A stretch of DNA of 49,503 nt from the NCBI GenBank assembly GCA_017694495.1, contig JADIMU010000066.1, positions 1 to 49,503 on the forward strand, read 5' to 3'. The translations under genes were made by a program, and so were the position numbers. The first letter of the stretch is position 1; the number at the start of each line of letters is the position of its first letter. This document shows positions 1 through 7,833 of the stretch, piece after piece. The notes beneath the pieces are model-generated. The model had not been told where the DNA came from and ran no database searches. It saw only the letters and a list, made by a program, of their open reading frames with translations. The stretch is from Candidatus Aphodenecus pullistercoris (lineage in GTDB: Bacteria > Spirochaetota > Spirochaetia > Sphaerochaetales > Sphaerochaetaceae).

Positions 1-575
1 TCGACGAGCCGCTGTCGAACCTCGACGCCAGGCTCCGCATCCAGACGCGCGAGGAGATCCGCCGCATCCAGCAGGCGACGGGCATCACAACGGTCTTCGT
101 CACGCACGACCAGGAGGAGGCGATGAGCATCACGGACGAAATCATCGTCATGAAGGACGGCGTCGTCCAGCAGATCGCCCCACCCCAGGAGACCTACGTG
201 CACCCGGCGAACGTCTTCGTCGCCAAGTTCCTGGGCAACCCGCCGATCAACATGTGCCGTGCCAAGGTCTCAGGCGGCCAGCTCATCCTCAACGGCCAGG
301 CGGCCATCGCCGCCCAGCTGCCCGACGGCGAGTACCAGGTCGGAATCAGGCCCGAGAGCTTCATACTCAGCCGGGAAGGCTGGCCTGCCAAGGTCGTCTA
401 CAAGGCGACGATAGGGCGCGATGCCCAGATCCGCTTCGACATCAACGGCTGCCTCAGCGAGGCCCTGATCGAGTCGGACCAGATCGTGGAGGAAGGACAG
501 GAGGTCCACTTCGCCCTCAGGCCAAGCGGCGTCCACATCTTCACGCTGGAAGGTGAGAGGATCGAGCGATGGTAG
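1..575 (+). CDS. ABC transporter ATP-binding protein, MalK/UgpC type (3' part)
   Basis: C-terminal part of the ATPase of a carbohydrate or glycerol-3-phosphate importer. The reading frame is open from base 3 and starts inside the Walker B/D-loop (DEPLSNLDA), followed by the switch histidine in VTHDQEEAMSITDEI. The last 120 or so residues form the MalK-type regulatory domain, with GIRPE and a closing LRPSGVHIF strand. The Walker A and LSGGQ parts lie before the window. The stop overlaps the start of the first permease by 7 bp, so the genes are translationally coupled. Substrate cannot be read from this subunit; MalK/UgpC ATPases often serve several importers. Confidence 0.93.
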   Translation, partial: DEPLSNLDARLRIQTREEIRRIQQATGITTVFVTHDQEEAMSITDEIIVMKDGVVQQIAPPQETYVHPANVFVAKFLGNPPINMCRAKVSGGQLILNGQAAIAAQLPDGEYQVGIRPESFILSREGWPAKVVYKATIGRDAQIRFDINGCLSEALIESDQIVEEGQEVHFALRPSGVHIFTLEGERIERW

Positions 576-1456
576 GACAGAATCAGAGAAAGACGGCGCT
601 GAAGGCCATCCTCTACCTCCTTCCCGCCCTCATCATCATCCTCGTCTTCACCGTCTGGCCCCTCTTCCACACGCTGAGGATGAGCTTCTACGAAGACTAC
701 AACATCTTCAACAAGACGGGAGAAGGCTTCGGCTTCTCCAGCTACGCCTGGGTCCTCCAGGATCCGACCTTCCACAAGGCCCTCCTCAACACCTTCATCT
801 ATGCGATAGTCACGGTCCCCGTGTCGATCGTCATCTCGCTCGCGATCGCCATCCTGCTCAACAGCGGCATCAAGGGCTCGAAGTTCTTCCAGACGGCCTA
901 CTTCCTCCCCTACGTCACCAACGCGATCGCCATAGGCCTGGCCTTCCGCTTCATCTTCCACAGCGAGTTCGGCATCTTCAACAAGTTCCTCGGCCTCTTC
1001 GGAATCGACGCGATACAGTGGCTCAACGACCCGGACTACGCCATGGTGACGCTGTGCATCTTCGGCGTCTGGTCGGCCCTCGCCTTCAAGATCGTCATCT
1101 TCCTGGCGGGACTCCAGGGCATAGACCCACAGCTCTACCAGGCGGCGCGGATCGACGAGGCGGGCAAGTGGAAGATGTTCACGAAGATCACACTGCCTCA
1201 GCTGGGCCCCATCATGGCCTACCAGTTCGTCATCGCGACGATCGGAGCCTTCAAGGCCTACGTCGAGGTCGTCGGCATCTTCGGCGACGACGGCCCATTG
1301 CACAGCGCAATCACGATGGTCTACTACATGTACGACAAGTTCTACAACGCCTCCGACTACACGAAGGCTGCCGCCAGCGGCGTCATCATGTTCCTGATCA
1401 TCATGGTCTTCACCTTCATCCAGCTGAGGATGAGCAACCGCAAGGCGGAACAGTGA
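569..1456 (+). CDS. ABC sugar transporter permease, MalF/UgpA type
   Basis: Inner-membrane permease of 295 residues. It opens with a basic N-terminus and a first membrane helix (AILYLLPALIIILVF), has about six hydrophobic segments, and carries the EAA loop that docks to the ATPase near residues 190-215 (AARIDEAGKWKMFTKITLP). The FRFIFHSEFGIFN region is typical of MalF/UgpA-like binding-protein-dependent permeases. It sits between the ATPase gene (7-bp overlap) and the second permease (13-bp gap), so the three form one operon with the binding protein downstream. Length is normal for the UgpA group. Confidence 0.93.
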   Translation: MVGQNQRKTALKAILYLLPALIIILVFTVWPLFHTLRMSFYEDYNIFNKTGEGFGFSSYAWVLQDPTFHKALLNTFIYAIVTVPVSIVISLAIAILLNSGIKGSKFFQTAYFLPYVTNAIAIGLAFRFIFHSEFGIFNKFLGLFGIDAIQWLNDPDYAMVTLCIFGVWSALAFKIVIFLAGLQGIDPQLYQAARIDEAGKWKMFTKITLPQLGPIMAYQFVIATIGAFKAYVEVVGIFGDDGPLHSAITMVYYMYDKFYNASDYTKAAASGVIMFLIIMVFTFIQLRMSNRKAEQ

Positions 1457-1469
1457 GGAGGGAAGTGCG

Positions 1470-2315
1470 ATGAATGATGCCAACAAGATCGACAGGCGCT
1501 GGGCGCGCATCCTTGTGACAGTCCTGCTGTCGCTGGGCGCCCTCCTGATGCTCTTCCCCTTCTTCTGGATGATCAGCGGCTCGCTGAAGACGATCCGCGA
1601 GATCACAAGCCCAGACATCATCTGGTGGCCGGCCGAGGCCCAGTGGTCCAACTATGTGACGGTCCTGACGAATCCCGAGAACCCCTTCGGCGTCTACTTC
1701 AGGAACTCGATCATCGTCTCCGTCGCCAACACCGTCTTCACGCTGCTGACGACGATCCTGGGCGCCTTCGCCTTCTCCCGGCTGGAGTTCAAGGGCCGCG
1801 ACCGCCTCTTCAGCCTCCTGATGGCGACGATGATGGTCCCCAGCCAGATGTACATCATCACGAACTTCATCACGATCACCCGCATGCACCTGATGGACTC
1901 GCTGTGGGCCCAGATCCTCCCCTATACCGCCTCGATCTTCTACATCTACCTGCTCAGGCAGTTCTTCAACCAGATTCCCGACCAGATCTACCTGGCGGCC
2001 AAGGTAGACGGCTGCTCGGACTGGAAGTACCTGTGGAAGATGATGGTCCCCAACGCGCGCTCCTCGCTGGTGACGATAGGACTGTTCAACTTCATCGCGA
2101 GCTGGAACGCCTACCTCTGGCCCCTCATGGTCACCAACACGATCCAGAAGCGCACCCTCTCGATCGGACTGAAGTACTTCGCCAGCGACTCGGGCAGCGA
2201 CTACCACCTGATGATGGCCGGAGCGACAATCGTCGTCCTGCCATTGATCGTCATCTACCTCGTCTTCCAGAAGTACATCATCCAGGGCATAGCCCGTGGA
2301 GGTCTCAAAGGATGA
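1470..2315 (+). CDS. ABC sugar transporter permease, MalG/UgpE type
   Basis: Second inner-membrane permease, 281 residues, with six predicted helices and an EAA loop at about residues 180-205 (AAKVDGCSDWKYLWKMMVP). The N-terminal FPFFWMISGSLK and the C-terminal FQKYIIQGIARGGLKG are typical of MalG/UgpE subunits. A GAGGGAAG ribosome binding site precedes the ATG. It pairs with the upstream permease to form the membrane channel. The gene ends 54 bp before the binding-protein gene, with a small hairpin between them. Confidence 0.93.
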   Translation: MNDANKIDRRWARILVTVLLSLGALLMLFPFFWMISGSLKTIREITSPDIIWWPAEAQWSNYVTVLTNPENPFGVYFRNSIIVSVANTVFTLLTTILGAFAFSRLEFKGRDRLFSLLMATMMVPSQMYIITNFITITRMHLMDSLWAQILPYTASIFYIYLLRQFFNQIPDQIYLAAKVDGCSDWKYLWKMMVPNARSSLVTIGLFNFIASWNAYLWPLMVTNTIQKRTLSIGLKYFASDSGSDYHLMMAGATIVVLPLIVIYLVFQKYIIQGIARGGLKG

Positions 2316-2317
2316 TT

Positions 2318-2332
2318 CAGGCACTGTGCCTG
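2318..2332 (+). other. intercistronic hairpin before binding-protein gene
   Basis: Six-base-pair stem (CAGGCA, loop CTG, TGCCTG) in the 54-bp gap between permease and binding-protein genes, followed by an A-rich stretch and AAGGAG. Such hairpins commonly protect mRNA 3' ends or separate segments with different expression levels; that role is inferred here. Confidence 0.4.
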
Positions 2333-2369
2333 GAAAAATAGAAAAAGAAAGGTAAAAGGAGATTCGTTA

Positions 2370-3695
2370 ATGAAAAAGACACTCTCGATCCTTGCCCTCG
2401 CCCTGATCCTTGTGGCTCCCGTCTTCGCCAACGGCGCCGCAGAGGCCCAGGCTGGAGCGGCCGTCGACACCTCGTCGATCACCGCCGACGATCTCAGGAA
2501 CGCGAACATCACGCTCGAGCTGTGGCACGCACAGACGGGCGAGAACGGCATCGCCCTCGACAAGGTCGTCCAGCTCTTCAACGAGACGAACGAGTATGGC
2601 ATCACAGTCAACTCCACCTGCCAGGGTGGCTACAGCGACACGCACAACAAGATCCTCAGCGCTCTGGCCGCCGGAACGCCTCCCAATGTCGGACAGGCCT
2701 ACAACAACAACATGATGACCTACATGCCCAGCGGCAGGCTGATGGACCTCACGGACTATCTGAACGATGACTTCGGCATCACTGCCGACGAGCTGGCCCA
2801 GGTCGTCCCCTCCTACCTCGAGGAGAACCGCGCCTTCCCCGACGGCCGCACCTACGCGACCAGCCTCGGAAAGAGCACCGAGGTCATGTTCTACAACAAG
2901 ACCTTCTTCGACGAGCACGGACTCGAGGTCCCCACGACCTTCGAGGAGCTGACCGAAGTCGCCAAGCAGATCACAGCCATCACCGGCCGCCCCGCCATCG
3001 GCTGGGACTCCATGGACAACCTCGGCATCTACGGCCCGATCAACTTCGGCGCCCAGTATGCCGACACCCAGGGCAACCTCTACATCTTCGATGAGGACAA
3101 CATCGACGCCACGAAGGCCTTCTACAGCTGGTGGCAGGAGGGCATCCAGGGCGGCTACTTCCGCACCGCAGGCGAGGACCAGTACTGCTCCGGCCCCTTC
3201 AGCAACGGCACCATGATCGCCTACATCGGCTCATCCTCCGGCACGAACTACATCCTGCCTGACGGCTTCGAGGTCGGCGTCACCTACGCCCCCGTCGGAA
3301 CCAACCCGGCAGTCATCCAGCAGGGAGGCAACTTCTGCGGCTTCACCACCGGCGATCCGCTCGTCGACCTGGCCACCTCGATCTTCCTCGAGTACATGTA
3401 TGACGCCGAGGCCAGCGGCCTCTACGCCGCCAACACCGGCTATGCTCCTTCCAGCAAGGCCGGCCTCGAGACCCAGGCCTACAAGGACTCCATCGCCCAG
3501 GGTGGACTCGCCGCTGCCGCCAAGGACATCAGCGCCACTTACCCTGACGGAGTGCTCGCCTACGATCCCGTCTTCGAGAACAGCTACGAGACCCGTCTCG
3601 CCCTCTCCGACGTCGTCGAGGCCATCGCCCTCGATCCGGACGCCGACATCGACGCCCTGATCGCCCAGGCCGAAAGGACGATCGCAGCCCTCTGA
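2370..3695 (+). CDS. ABC transporter sugar/glycerol-phosphate-binding protein
   Basis: Periplasmic solute-binding protein of 441 residues in the UgpB/MalE-like family (bacterial extracellular solute-binding, family 1). The signal peptide runs to about residue 21 and ends in VFANGAAEA, with no lipobox cysteine; FANG-type ends are common in spirochaete binding proteins. The mature part has the family features ITLELWHAQTG, a GGYSDT loop and LAAGTPPNVGQAY. It is the last gene of the importer operon, behind its own AAGGAG site, and is followed by a strong terminator. Specificity is uncertain: the WHAQTG opening favours the UgpB branch, but other sugars are possible. Confidence 0.9.
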   Translation: MKKTLSILALALILVAPVFANGAAEAQAGAAVDTSSITADDLRNANITLELWHAQTGENGIALDKVVQLFNETNEYGITVNSTCQGGYSDTHNKILSALAAGTPPNVGQAYNNNMMTYMPSGRLMDLTDYLNDDFGITADELAQVVPSYLEENRAFPDGRTYATSLGKSTEVMFYNKTFFDEHGLEVPTTFEELTEVAKQITAITGRPAIGWDSMDNLGIYGPINFGAQYADTQGNLYIFDEDNIDATKAFYSWWQEGIQGGYFRTAGEDQYCSGPFSNGTMIAYIGSSSGTNYILPDGFEVGVTYAPVGTNPAVIQQGGNFCGFTTGDPLVDLATSIFLEYMYDAEASGLYAANTGYAPSSKAGLETQAYKDSIAQGGLAAAAKDISATYPDGVLAYDPVFENSYETRLALSDVVEAIALDPDADIDALIAQAERTIAAL

Positions 3696-3716
3696 CACAG
3701 AGAGCCCAGAATCGAG

Positions 3717-3753
3717 GCATGCCCGTGGTCCAGACCATGGGCATGCTTTTTTT
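3717..3753 (+). terminator. Rho-independent terminator of the ABC operon
   Basis: A 13-bp stem (GCATGCCCGTGGT with ACCATGGGCATGC, one G-T pair) with a short loop and a run of eight or nearly so T residues directly after. It closes the importer operon. Confidence 0.9.
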
Positions 3754-3765
3754 CGCCACTTCGTC

Positions 3766-3771
3766 TACACT
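3766..3771 (+). promoter_or_regulatory. -10 box for leaderless nrnA-like gene
   Basis: TACACT ends 6 nt before the ATG at 3778 (spacer TTGCCC). No Shine-Dalgarno is present, so transcription should begin at or next to the start codon. No clear -35 box is seen. Confidence 0.45.
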
Positions 3772-3777
3772 TTGCCC

Positions 3778-4704
3778 ATGAACGCATTCGACATCATCGC
3801 ACACCAGATCACCCGCTGGAGCAAGGTGGTCATCATCGGCCACATCCAGCCGGACGGAGACTGCATGGGCTCATCCTTCGGTCTGGCCCACATCATCCAG
3901 GACAACTGGGGCATCAAGCCCATCATCGTCAACCAGCCGATCAGGCGCTACGGCTTTCTGGGAAGCTGGCAGCTACCTGGCAGCGTCGACTACAGCGACG
4001 CCTTCGCCATCCAGGTCGACAACTCGACCCGCTCCCGCTCCGCCGACCCCGCCTTCATGACTTCTCCCGCCATCCTCAAGATCGACCACCACATCGTCGT
4101 CGACAGCTACGGCCACTGGAACGTCGAACAGCAGCTCTCCTCATGCTGCCAGATCATCGCAGGCCAGGCCTTCGAGAAAGGACTGACCATCAGCCCCGAG
4201 GCCGCCCAGGCCCTCTACATGGGCATGGTCACGGATACGGGACGCTTCGCATACAGCGGCGTCGACGCGACGACGCTGTCCATCGCGAGCCGACTGCTCG
4301 AGACGGGCTTCGACATGCCATCGCTCATCTCGAGGATCGACATGAGGTCCATGTCCTCAGTCGGCTTCATCGGCTGGTGCTACAGCCAGCTGCAGATCAG
4401 CGACGGCGGCATTCCCTGGCTCTACGTCACACAGGAAACGATCGACCGCTACGGCCTCTCCCCCGACATGGTCTCCGAAGCCCTCAGCGTGATGAGGAAC
4501 ATCGAAGGCCACCCCATCTACGTCCTCTTCGCCGACCTTGAGGACAAGGTGCGCGTGGAGTTCAGGAGCGACGGCATCGAAATCGTCGACGTCGCAGTCA
4601 AGTTCGGAGGTGGCGGACACAAGTTCGCATGCGGAGCCCGGCTCGACTCCAACAGCCAGATTCCAGACGTCATCAGAGAGCTCGAGAAATATCAGCCCAA
4701 GTAA
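3778..4704 (+). CDS. DHH-family phosphoesterase (NrnA-like oligoribonuclease/pAp phosphatase)
   Basis: Cytoplasmic protein of 308 residues from the ATG; an in-frame TTG two codons upstream is less likely. It has the DHH motifs HIQPDGDCMGSSFGL (about residue 24), the DHH motif itself in KIDHHIVV (about 103), VTDTGRF (about 151), and a C-terminal DHHA1 glycine-rich motif GGGGHKFACGA (about 281). In this family the conserved Asp/His residues bind Mn2+ and the enzyme degrades nanoRNA or cyclic dinucleotide products and dephosphorylates pAp. Which of these applies here cannot be told from sequence. Its mRNA looks leaderless. Confidence 0.88.
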   Translation: MNAFDIIAHQITRWSKVVIIGHIQPDGDCMGSSFGLAHIIQDNWGIKPIIVNQPIRRYGFLGSWQLPGSVDYSDAFAIQVDNSTRSRSADPAFMTSPAILKIDHHIVVDSYGHWNVEQQLSSCCQIIAGQAFEKGLTISPEAAQALYMGMVTDTGRFAYSGVDATTLSIASRLLETGFDMPSLISRIDMRSMSSVGFIGWCYSQLQISDGGIPWLYVTQETIDRYGLSPDMVSEALSVMRNIEGHPIYVLFADLEDKVRVEFRSDGIEIVDVAVKFGGGGHKFACGARLDSNSQIPDVIRELEKYQPK

Positions 4705-4723
4705 AAAGGACAAACACACAAGT

Positions 4724-4746
4724 GGCGCTGGAAAGCTTCCAGCGCC
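4724..4746. other. hairpin between convergent genes
   Basis: Ten-base-pair stem GGCGCTGGAA/TTCCAGCGCC with a 3-nt loop, 19 bp after the phosphoesterase stop. There is no T-run on either strand. A second weaker hairpin (GGACCAGGA/TCCTGGTCC) lies at about 4783-4815. Together they may end the two convergent transcripts. Confidence 0.45.
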
Positions 4747-4870
4747 CATCATTCCCACGACAATCCAATCAGCAGATGGGCCACGGACCAGGAGGGAGGA
4801 CAAGCCAGTCCTGGTCCAAAACCTCAACCTCATTGAATCATCAAAAATACAATTCTAGACAAGGAAGTGC

Positions 4871-5443
4871 TCAGCTATCTTTCTTTTCCTCTTCCCCTTT
4901 CGCGTCGATCTTCTTGACGACCTCAATGGGAAGAGTCACACGGCGCATCTCGCCAAGAAACTCCATCTCGACAGTGACGCGCGTCCCCTTGTAGATTGAG
5001 ACGATCCTTCCCCTCATCTCTCGCATCGGACCGGAGACGACAGTGATCCTGTCGTCTGGAGTCAGCCCACGGTAGTCGAGGATGACCTGGGAGGCCTTGA
5101 TGAGGCCCTTGTTGTCCTCAATCCAGATTGCGAACTGGCGGTCGGAGCCCTTGAGCTCAAAAGTCCTGTCGACATTCCGCAGCAGACCGTAGCAGGTCTC
5201 TGACATCAGGAAGATCTCCTTCTGGATCTCCCAGAGCATCTCGCTTGACGAGATGATGACATAGCCTGGCAGTATGGGACGGTTGACCAGCGTCCAGGTC
5301 TTCGCGCACAGCTCCTTGCTCTCGCGTGCCGGGATGTAGGTCTCGAGCATGCATGATGGCCTCAGCCGAGAGACCGTCCGCCTCAGCAGTTTCGCGTTCC
5401 GCTCCTCGCGCCCAGTCTCACATGCCATCACGTAATAATACAT
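4871..5443 (-). CDS. NusG-family transcription antiterminator paralogue (RfaH/LoaP/UpxY-like)
   Basis: Protein of 190 residues with an NGN domain (YYYVMACETGREE at the N-terminus, then RPILPGYVII at about residues 76-85) and a C-terminal KOW domain (DRITVVSGPMREMRGRIVSI, about 129-149). NusG paralogues of this shape modify RNA polymerase elongation, often on one long operon; whether this one is specialised is inferred from divergence. The ATG lies only 10 nt after the 3' end of tRNA-Arg on the same strand, and no Shine-Dalgarno is visible in that gap, so the gene is probably read from the tRNA promoter. No polysaccharide or natural-product operon that could be its target is in the window. It could instead be the housekeeping NusG, but the lack of a secE/rpl context argues against this. 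Confidence 0.8.
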   Translation of the reverse strand: MYYYVMACETGREERNAKLLRRTVSRLRPSCMLETYIPARESKELCAKTWTLVNRPILPGYVIISSSEMLWEIQKEIFLMSETCYGLLRNVDRTFELKGSDRQFAIWIEDNKGLIKASQVILDYRGLTPDDRITVVSGPMREMRGRIVSIYKGTRVTVEMEFLGEMRRVTLPIEVVKKIDAKGEEEKKDS

Positions 5444-5453
5444 TTCTTTGGAA

Positions 5454-5527
5454 TGGCCCCAGCGCGATTCGAACGCGCGACCCCTTCCTTAGGAGGGAAG
5501 TGCTCTATCCAGCTGAGCTATGGGACC
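5454..5527 (-). tRNA. tRNA-Arg (anticodon CCT)
   Basis: A 74-nt cloverleaf: 7-bp acceptor stem GGTCCCA/TGGGGCC, D-arm with AGCTGGATAGAGC, anticodon stem CTTCC/GGAAG with loop CTCCTAA (anticodon CCT), and T-arm GCGCG TTCGAAT CGCGC. CCA is not encoded. It decodes AGG. Confidence 0.96.
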
Positions 5528-5548
5528 TCAGTCGTTGTGACGAAGGCT

Positions 5549-5577
5549 ATATTAGCAGGATTGGCGATCAGATGCAA
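5549..5577 (-). promoter_or_regulatory. promoter of tRNA-Arg and NusG-like gene
   Basis: TTGCAT, 17-bp spacer, TAATAT, ending about 22 bp before the tRNA 5' end. It most likely drives both the tRNA and the NusG-like gene behind it. Confidence 0.6.
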
Positions 5578-5664
5578 TCTCCCCCGACAAGAAAGCTGTG
5601 ATGCCAGGCATTGTTGCCTTATCGCGTGCAATCGGTTAAGTTTCGTCCATAAGGAGAAAGTACC

Positions 5665-6417
5665 ATGAGAGTGACAATATGCGACTCCAAGAAGGAGCTC
5701 GGCCGTCTCGCCGCAGCAGAGGGAGCCTCTTACATAAAGGCCGCGATCGAGGAGAACGGAGAGGCCAATGTCGTGTTCGTCACCGGAAAGAGCCAGGTGG
5801 ACACCTTGCTCAACCTCGCCAAGGCCGACATCGATTGGAGCTGCGTCAACGTCTTCCATCTGGACGAGTTCATCGGACTGAAGAAGGACTCGATCTCATC
5901 ATCGCGCTACTTCCTCCAGGAATTCTTCCTCAGCCACATCTCTGCCGTGAAGAGCTACACTCCGATCGACAGCGACGAGTCCAGGCTGGAGAAGACCGTA
6001 GGCAAGCTCAATGCGCTCATGGCGAGCCATCGCCTTGACGTCGCCTTCATATGCATCGGCGAGAACGGACACCTGGCATTCAACGATCCTCCCGCAGACT
6101 TCGACACACGCGACCCATACATCGTGGTGGACCTCGAGAAGCGCTCACGCAGGCAGCAGGTCAGCGAGGGCTGGTTCCGCACCCTCGACGAAGTGCCGAC
6201 CAAGGCGATCACGATGTCCGTCAGCGAGATCATGCGCTCAAGGCACATCATCGTCTCCTGCCCCGACCAGAGGAAGGCGAAGGCTGTCGCCTCATGCCTC
6301 TTCGACGACATCACGGTGCTCAGCCCTGCAGCCGCGCTGAGGATGAGTCCCGACTGCTCGCTCTACCTGGACAGGCTCTCATCCTCCCTCGTCTTCAAGG
6401 ACGGCAGGACCTTCTGA
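5665..6417 (+). CDS. nagB: glucosamine-6-phosphate deaminase-like protein (NagB/6-phosphogluconolactonase family)
   Basis: Cytoplasmic protein of 250 residues, close to NagB length. It has VFVTGKSQ near the N-terminus (about residue 37), the FHLDEFIGL motif (about 67), and the diagnostic CIGENGHLAFNDPPADFDT (about 129-147). The late segment KAITMSVSEIMRSRHIIV is the family's final core strand and helix. NagB converts glucosamine-6-phosphate to fructose-6-phosphate and ammonia, feeding amino-sugar carbon to glycolysis. The start has an AAGGAG site 9 nt upstream. NagA or other amino-sugar genes are not adjacent, so a related sugar phosphate could be the substrate. Confidence 0.85.
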   Translation: MRVTICDSKKELGRLAAAEGASYIKAAIEENGEANVVFVTGKSQVDTLLNLAKADIDWSCVNVFHLDEFIGLKKDSISSSRYFLQEFFLSHISAVKSYTPIDSDESRLEKTVGKLNALMASHRLDVAFICIGENGHLAFNDPPADFDTRDPYIVVDLEKRSRRQQVSEGWFRTLDEVPTKAITMSVSEIMRSRHIIVSCPDQRKAKAVASCLFDDITVLSPAAALRMSPDCSLYLDRLSSSLVFKDGRTF

Positions 6418-6437
6418 GGAAAAACTTCTGCACTCGT

Positions 6438-7593
6438 CTATGCACTCGGCACGCTCGGGTGCAGCAGAGCTGATGACACGAGGCTGGCGTCGACCAGCCT
6501 CGACGTGCTCTCATGGAGATACCTTTCGTTGACTCTGAGAGACGAATGGCCCAGGACGAGCATGCGCGTCTCATCGCTCTGGCGCGAATCGAAGAGCATC
6601 GTATTGTAGCCATGGCGCAGACTGTGGAAGCTCAGGTTGCGCCGCTTCCTCTCCTCTTCCCCTATCCCAATGCCTTCAAGGAGGGCATAGAAGCCCTTTC
6701 GCAGCTCGACTGGACTGATGTACTCGGACTTGTCGCCTGAGAAGACATGACGCCCGGAGACTGCCAGAAGCTCATGCGCCAGGGCATCCTCTATCAGGAC
6801 CTGGCGGCCCTTCCTGTTCTTCGTGCTCTTGACCCCGCTGTATGGCGCCAGTGAATGTTCGATCGCGATGTGGGCGAGCATCGTTCCATCCTCACGCATC
6901 AGGTAGCCTGTCGTGATGTCTCCAGGATCCAGGGCCCTGATCTCGTTGAGCCTCATCCCGGTCACGAGGGCAAGCTTCACAGCCAGGGCGACCTTGTCGC
7001 CAGGCATGAGGGACAGAAGGGAGACGAGCTCGCGCGTCTCTCCATCACTGAGCACACCCCTCTCCTTCTCCGTACCGCTGAAGGAGGCGGCCCGGAGAAG
7101 GAGAGCACGACCATCTGGACAGTACCTGTCGCAAGTCCGCTTGAGAGTGCATGGGAGACGACCTTGTCCAGCAGGGATACTGTCACTCCGGACAGCTTCA
7201 CACCATCTGTGATGAAGGGCCTGACATGGTTGATGTAGTTTCCCAGCATGTTGCGGCAGTACTCCTTGCCGACAGAGCCTTCCTTCATGCTGTTGCGCAT
7301 GCGGATGTAGTCGCTCTTCTCCCAGTCCCAGAAGTCCAGACAATACTGGTTGAAGGACATTGAGGCTGAGCGCGAGAAGACCAGGCCTGCCTCAAGCGCC
7401 TTGTTGGCGATGATCGCAGCCTCGTCCCGGCTCGTCACGCTGCTGCCATAACCAAGACAGAGGCGTTCCTTGAGGACATCGATGCTCTTGGCGTTCTCCT
7501 GGGCTCCAGTGTCTGGATTGATGAAGCACACGTACCAGTAGCTGCCATGTTTCTTCTTCCGTTTGTAGAGATAGAAGGCCTTACGCTTGGCCA
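6438..7593 (-). pseudogene. tyrosine recombinase/integrase, frameshifted
   Basis: Phage-integrase-family recombinase in two frames. The N-terminal part starts at 7593 (MAKRKAFYLYKRKKKHGSYWYV, GGGAGG site) with a SAM-like core-binding domain (YIRMRNSMKEGSVGKEY). Near 7090-7115 the frame must shift by -1 to continue into the catalytic domain. That domain keeps all active-site residues: Arg in GMRLNEIRAL, HSLRHG, the His of VLGHSS, and the Tyr of NERYLHES. Total length would be about 385 residues, normal for the family. It is divergent from the first barrel gene and has no phage or transfer genes beside it. A one-base deletion, an assembly error or programmed frameshifting are all possible; the intact catalytic set suggests recent or no loss. 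Confidence 0.85.
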
Positions 7594-7752
7594 TGACAAA
7601 AACCTCCCTAGGCAAAGAATTGCCGAATTCGGAAGCCGGCCTTACAAGCATGTTGGAGAGACGAGGAGACAGGCCCGGCCCCAAAGTGGTCCGGCCAGAA
7701 CATTCTGCCATGACTCCGACAAGGAATGATGAAGAAAGGAAACACAAAACCA

Positions 7753-7769
7753 CTCCAATCGCCATGGAG
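7753..7769 (+). promoter_or_regulatory. possible Shine-Dalgarno-masking hairpin, first barrel gene
   Basis: CTCCA pairs with TGGAG across a 7-nt loop, and the right arm is the ribosome binding site of the barrel gene at 7775. The stem is short, so the effect is uncertain. Confidence 0.3.
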
Positions 7770-7833
7770 GAATTATGAAAAAGACAATTGCAATTCTCCT
7801 GGTTGCAATCATGGCTGTCGGCTCCGTCTTTGC
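7765..7833 (+). repeat. 69-bp start cassette, copy 1
   Basis: Ribosome binding site plus first 59 coding bases of the barrel gene, from TGGAGGAATT to the signal-peptide end. Identical over 69 bp to the copies at 12354-12422 (direct) and 18975-19043 (inverted), and 64/69 to 15910-15978 (inverted). Silent positions are also conserved, which points to duplication with gene conversion rather than protein constraint. Confidence 0.9.

Noticed and set aside
398-1651. Long minus-strand open frames opposite the ABC permeases (and similar ones opposite other high-GC genes)
   Set aside because: They are antisense to well-recognised genes, with Asp/Glu/Val-rich low-complexity translation, no ribosome sites and no family features: products of GC-rich codon bias.
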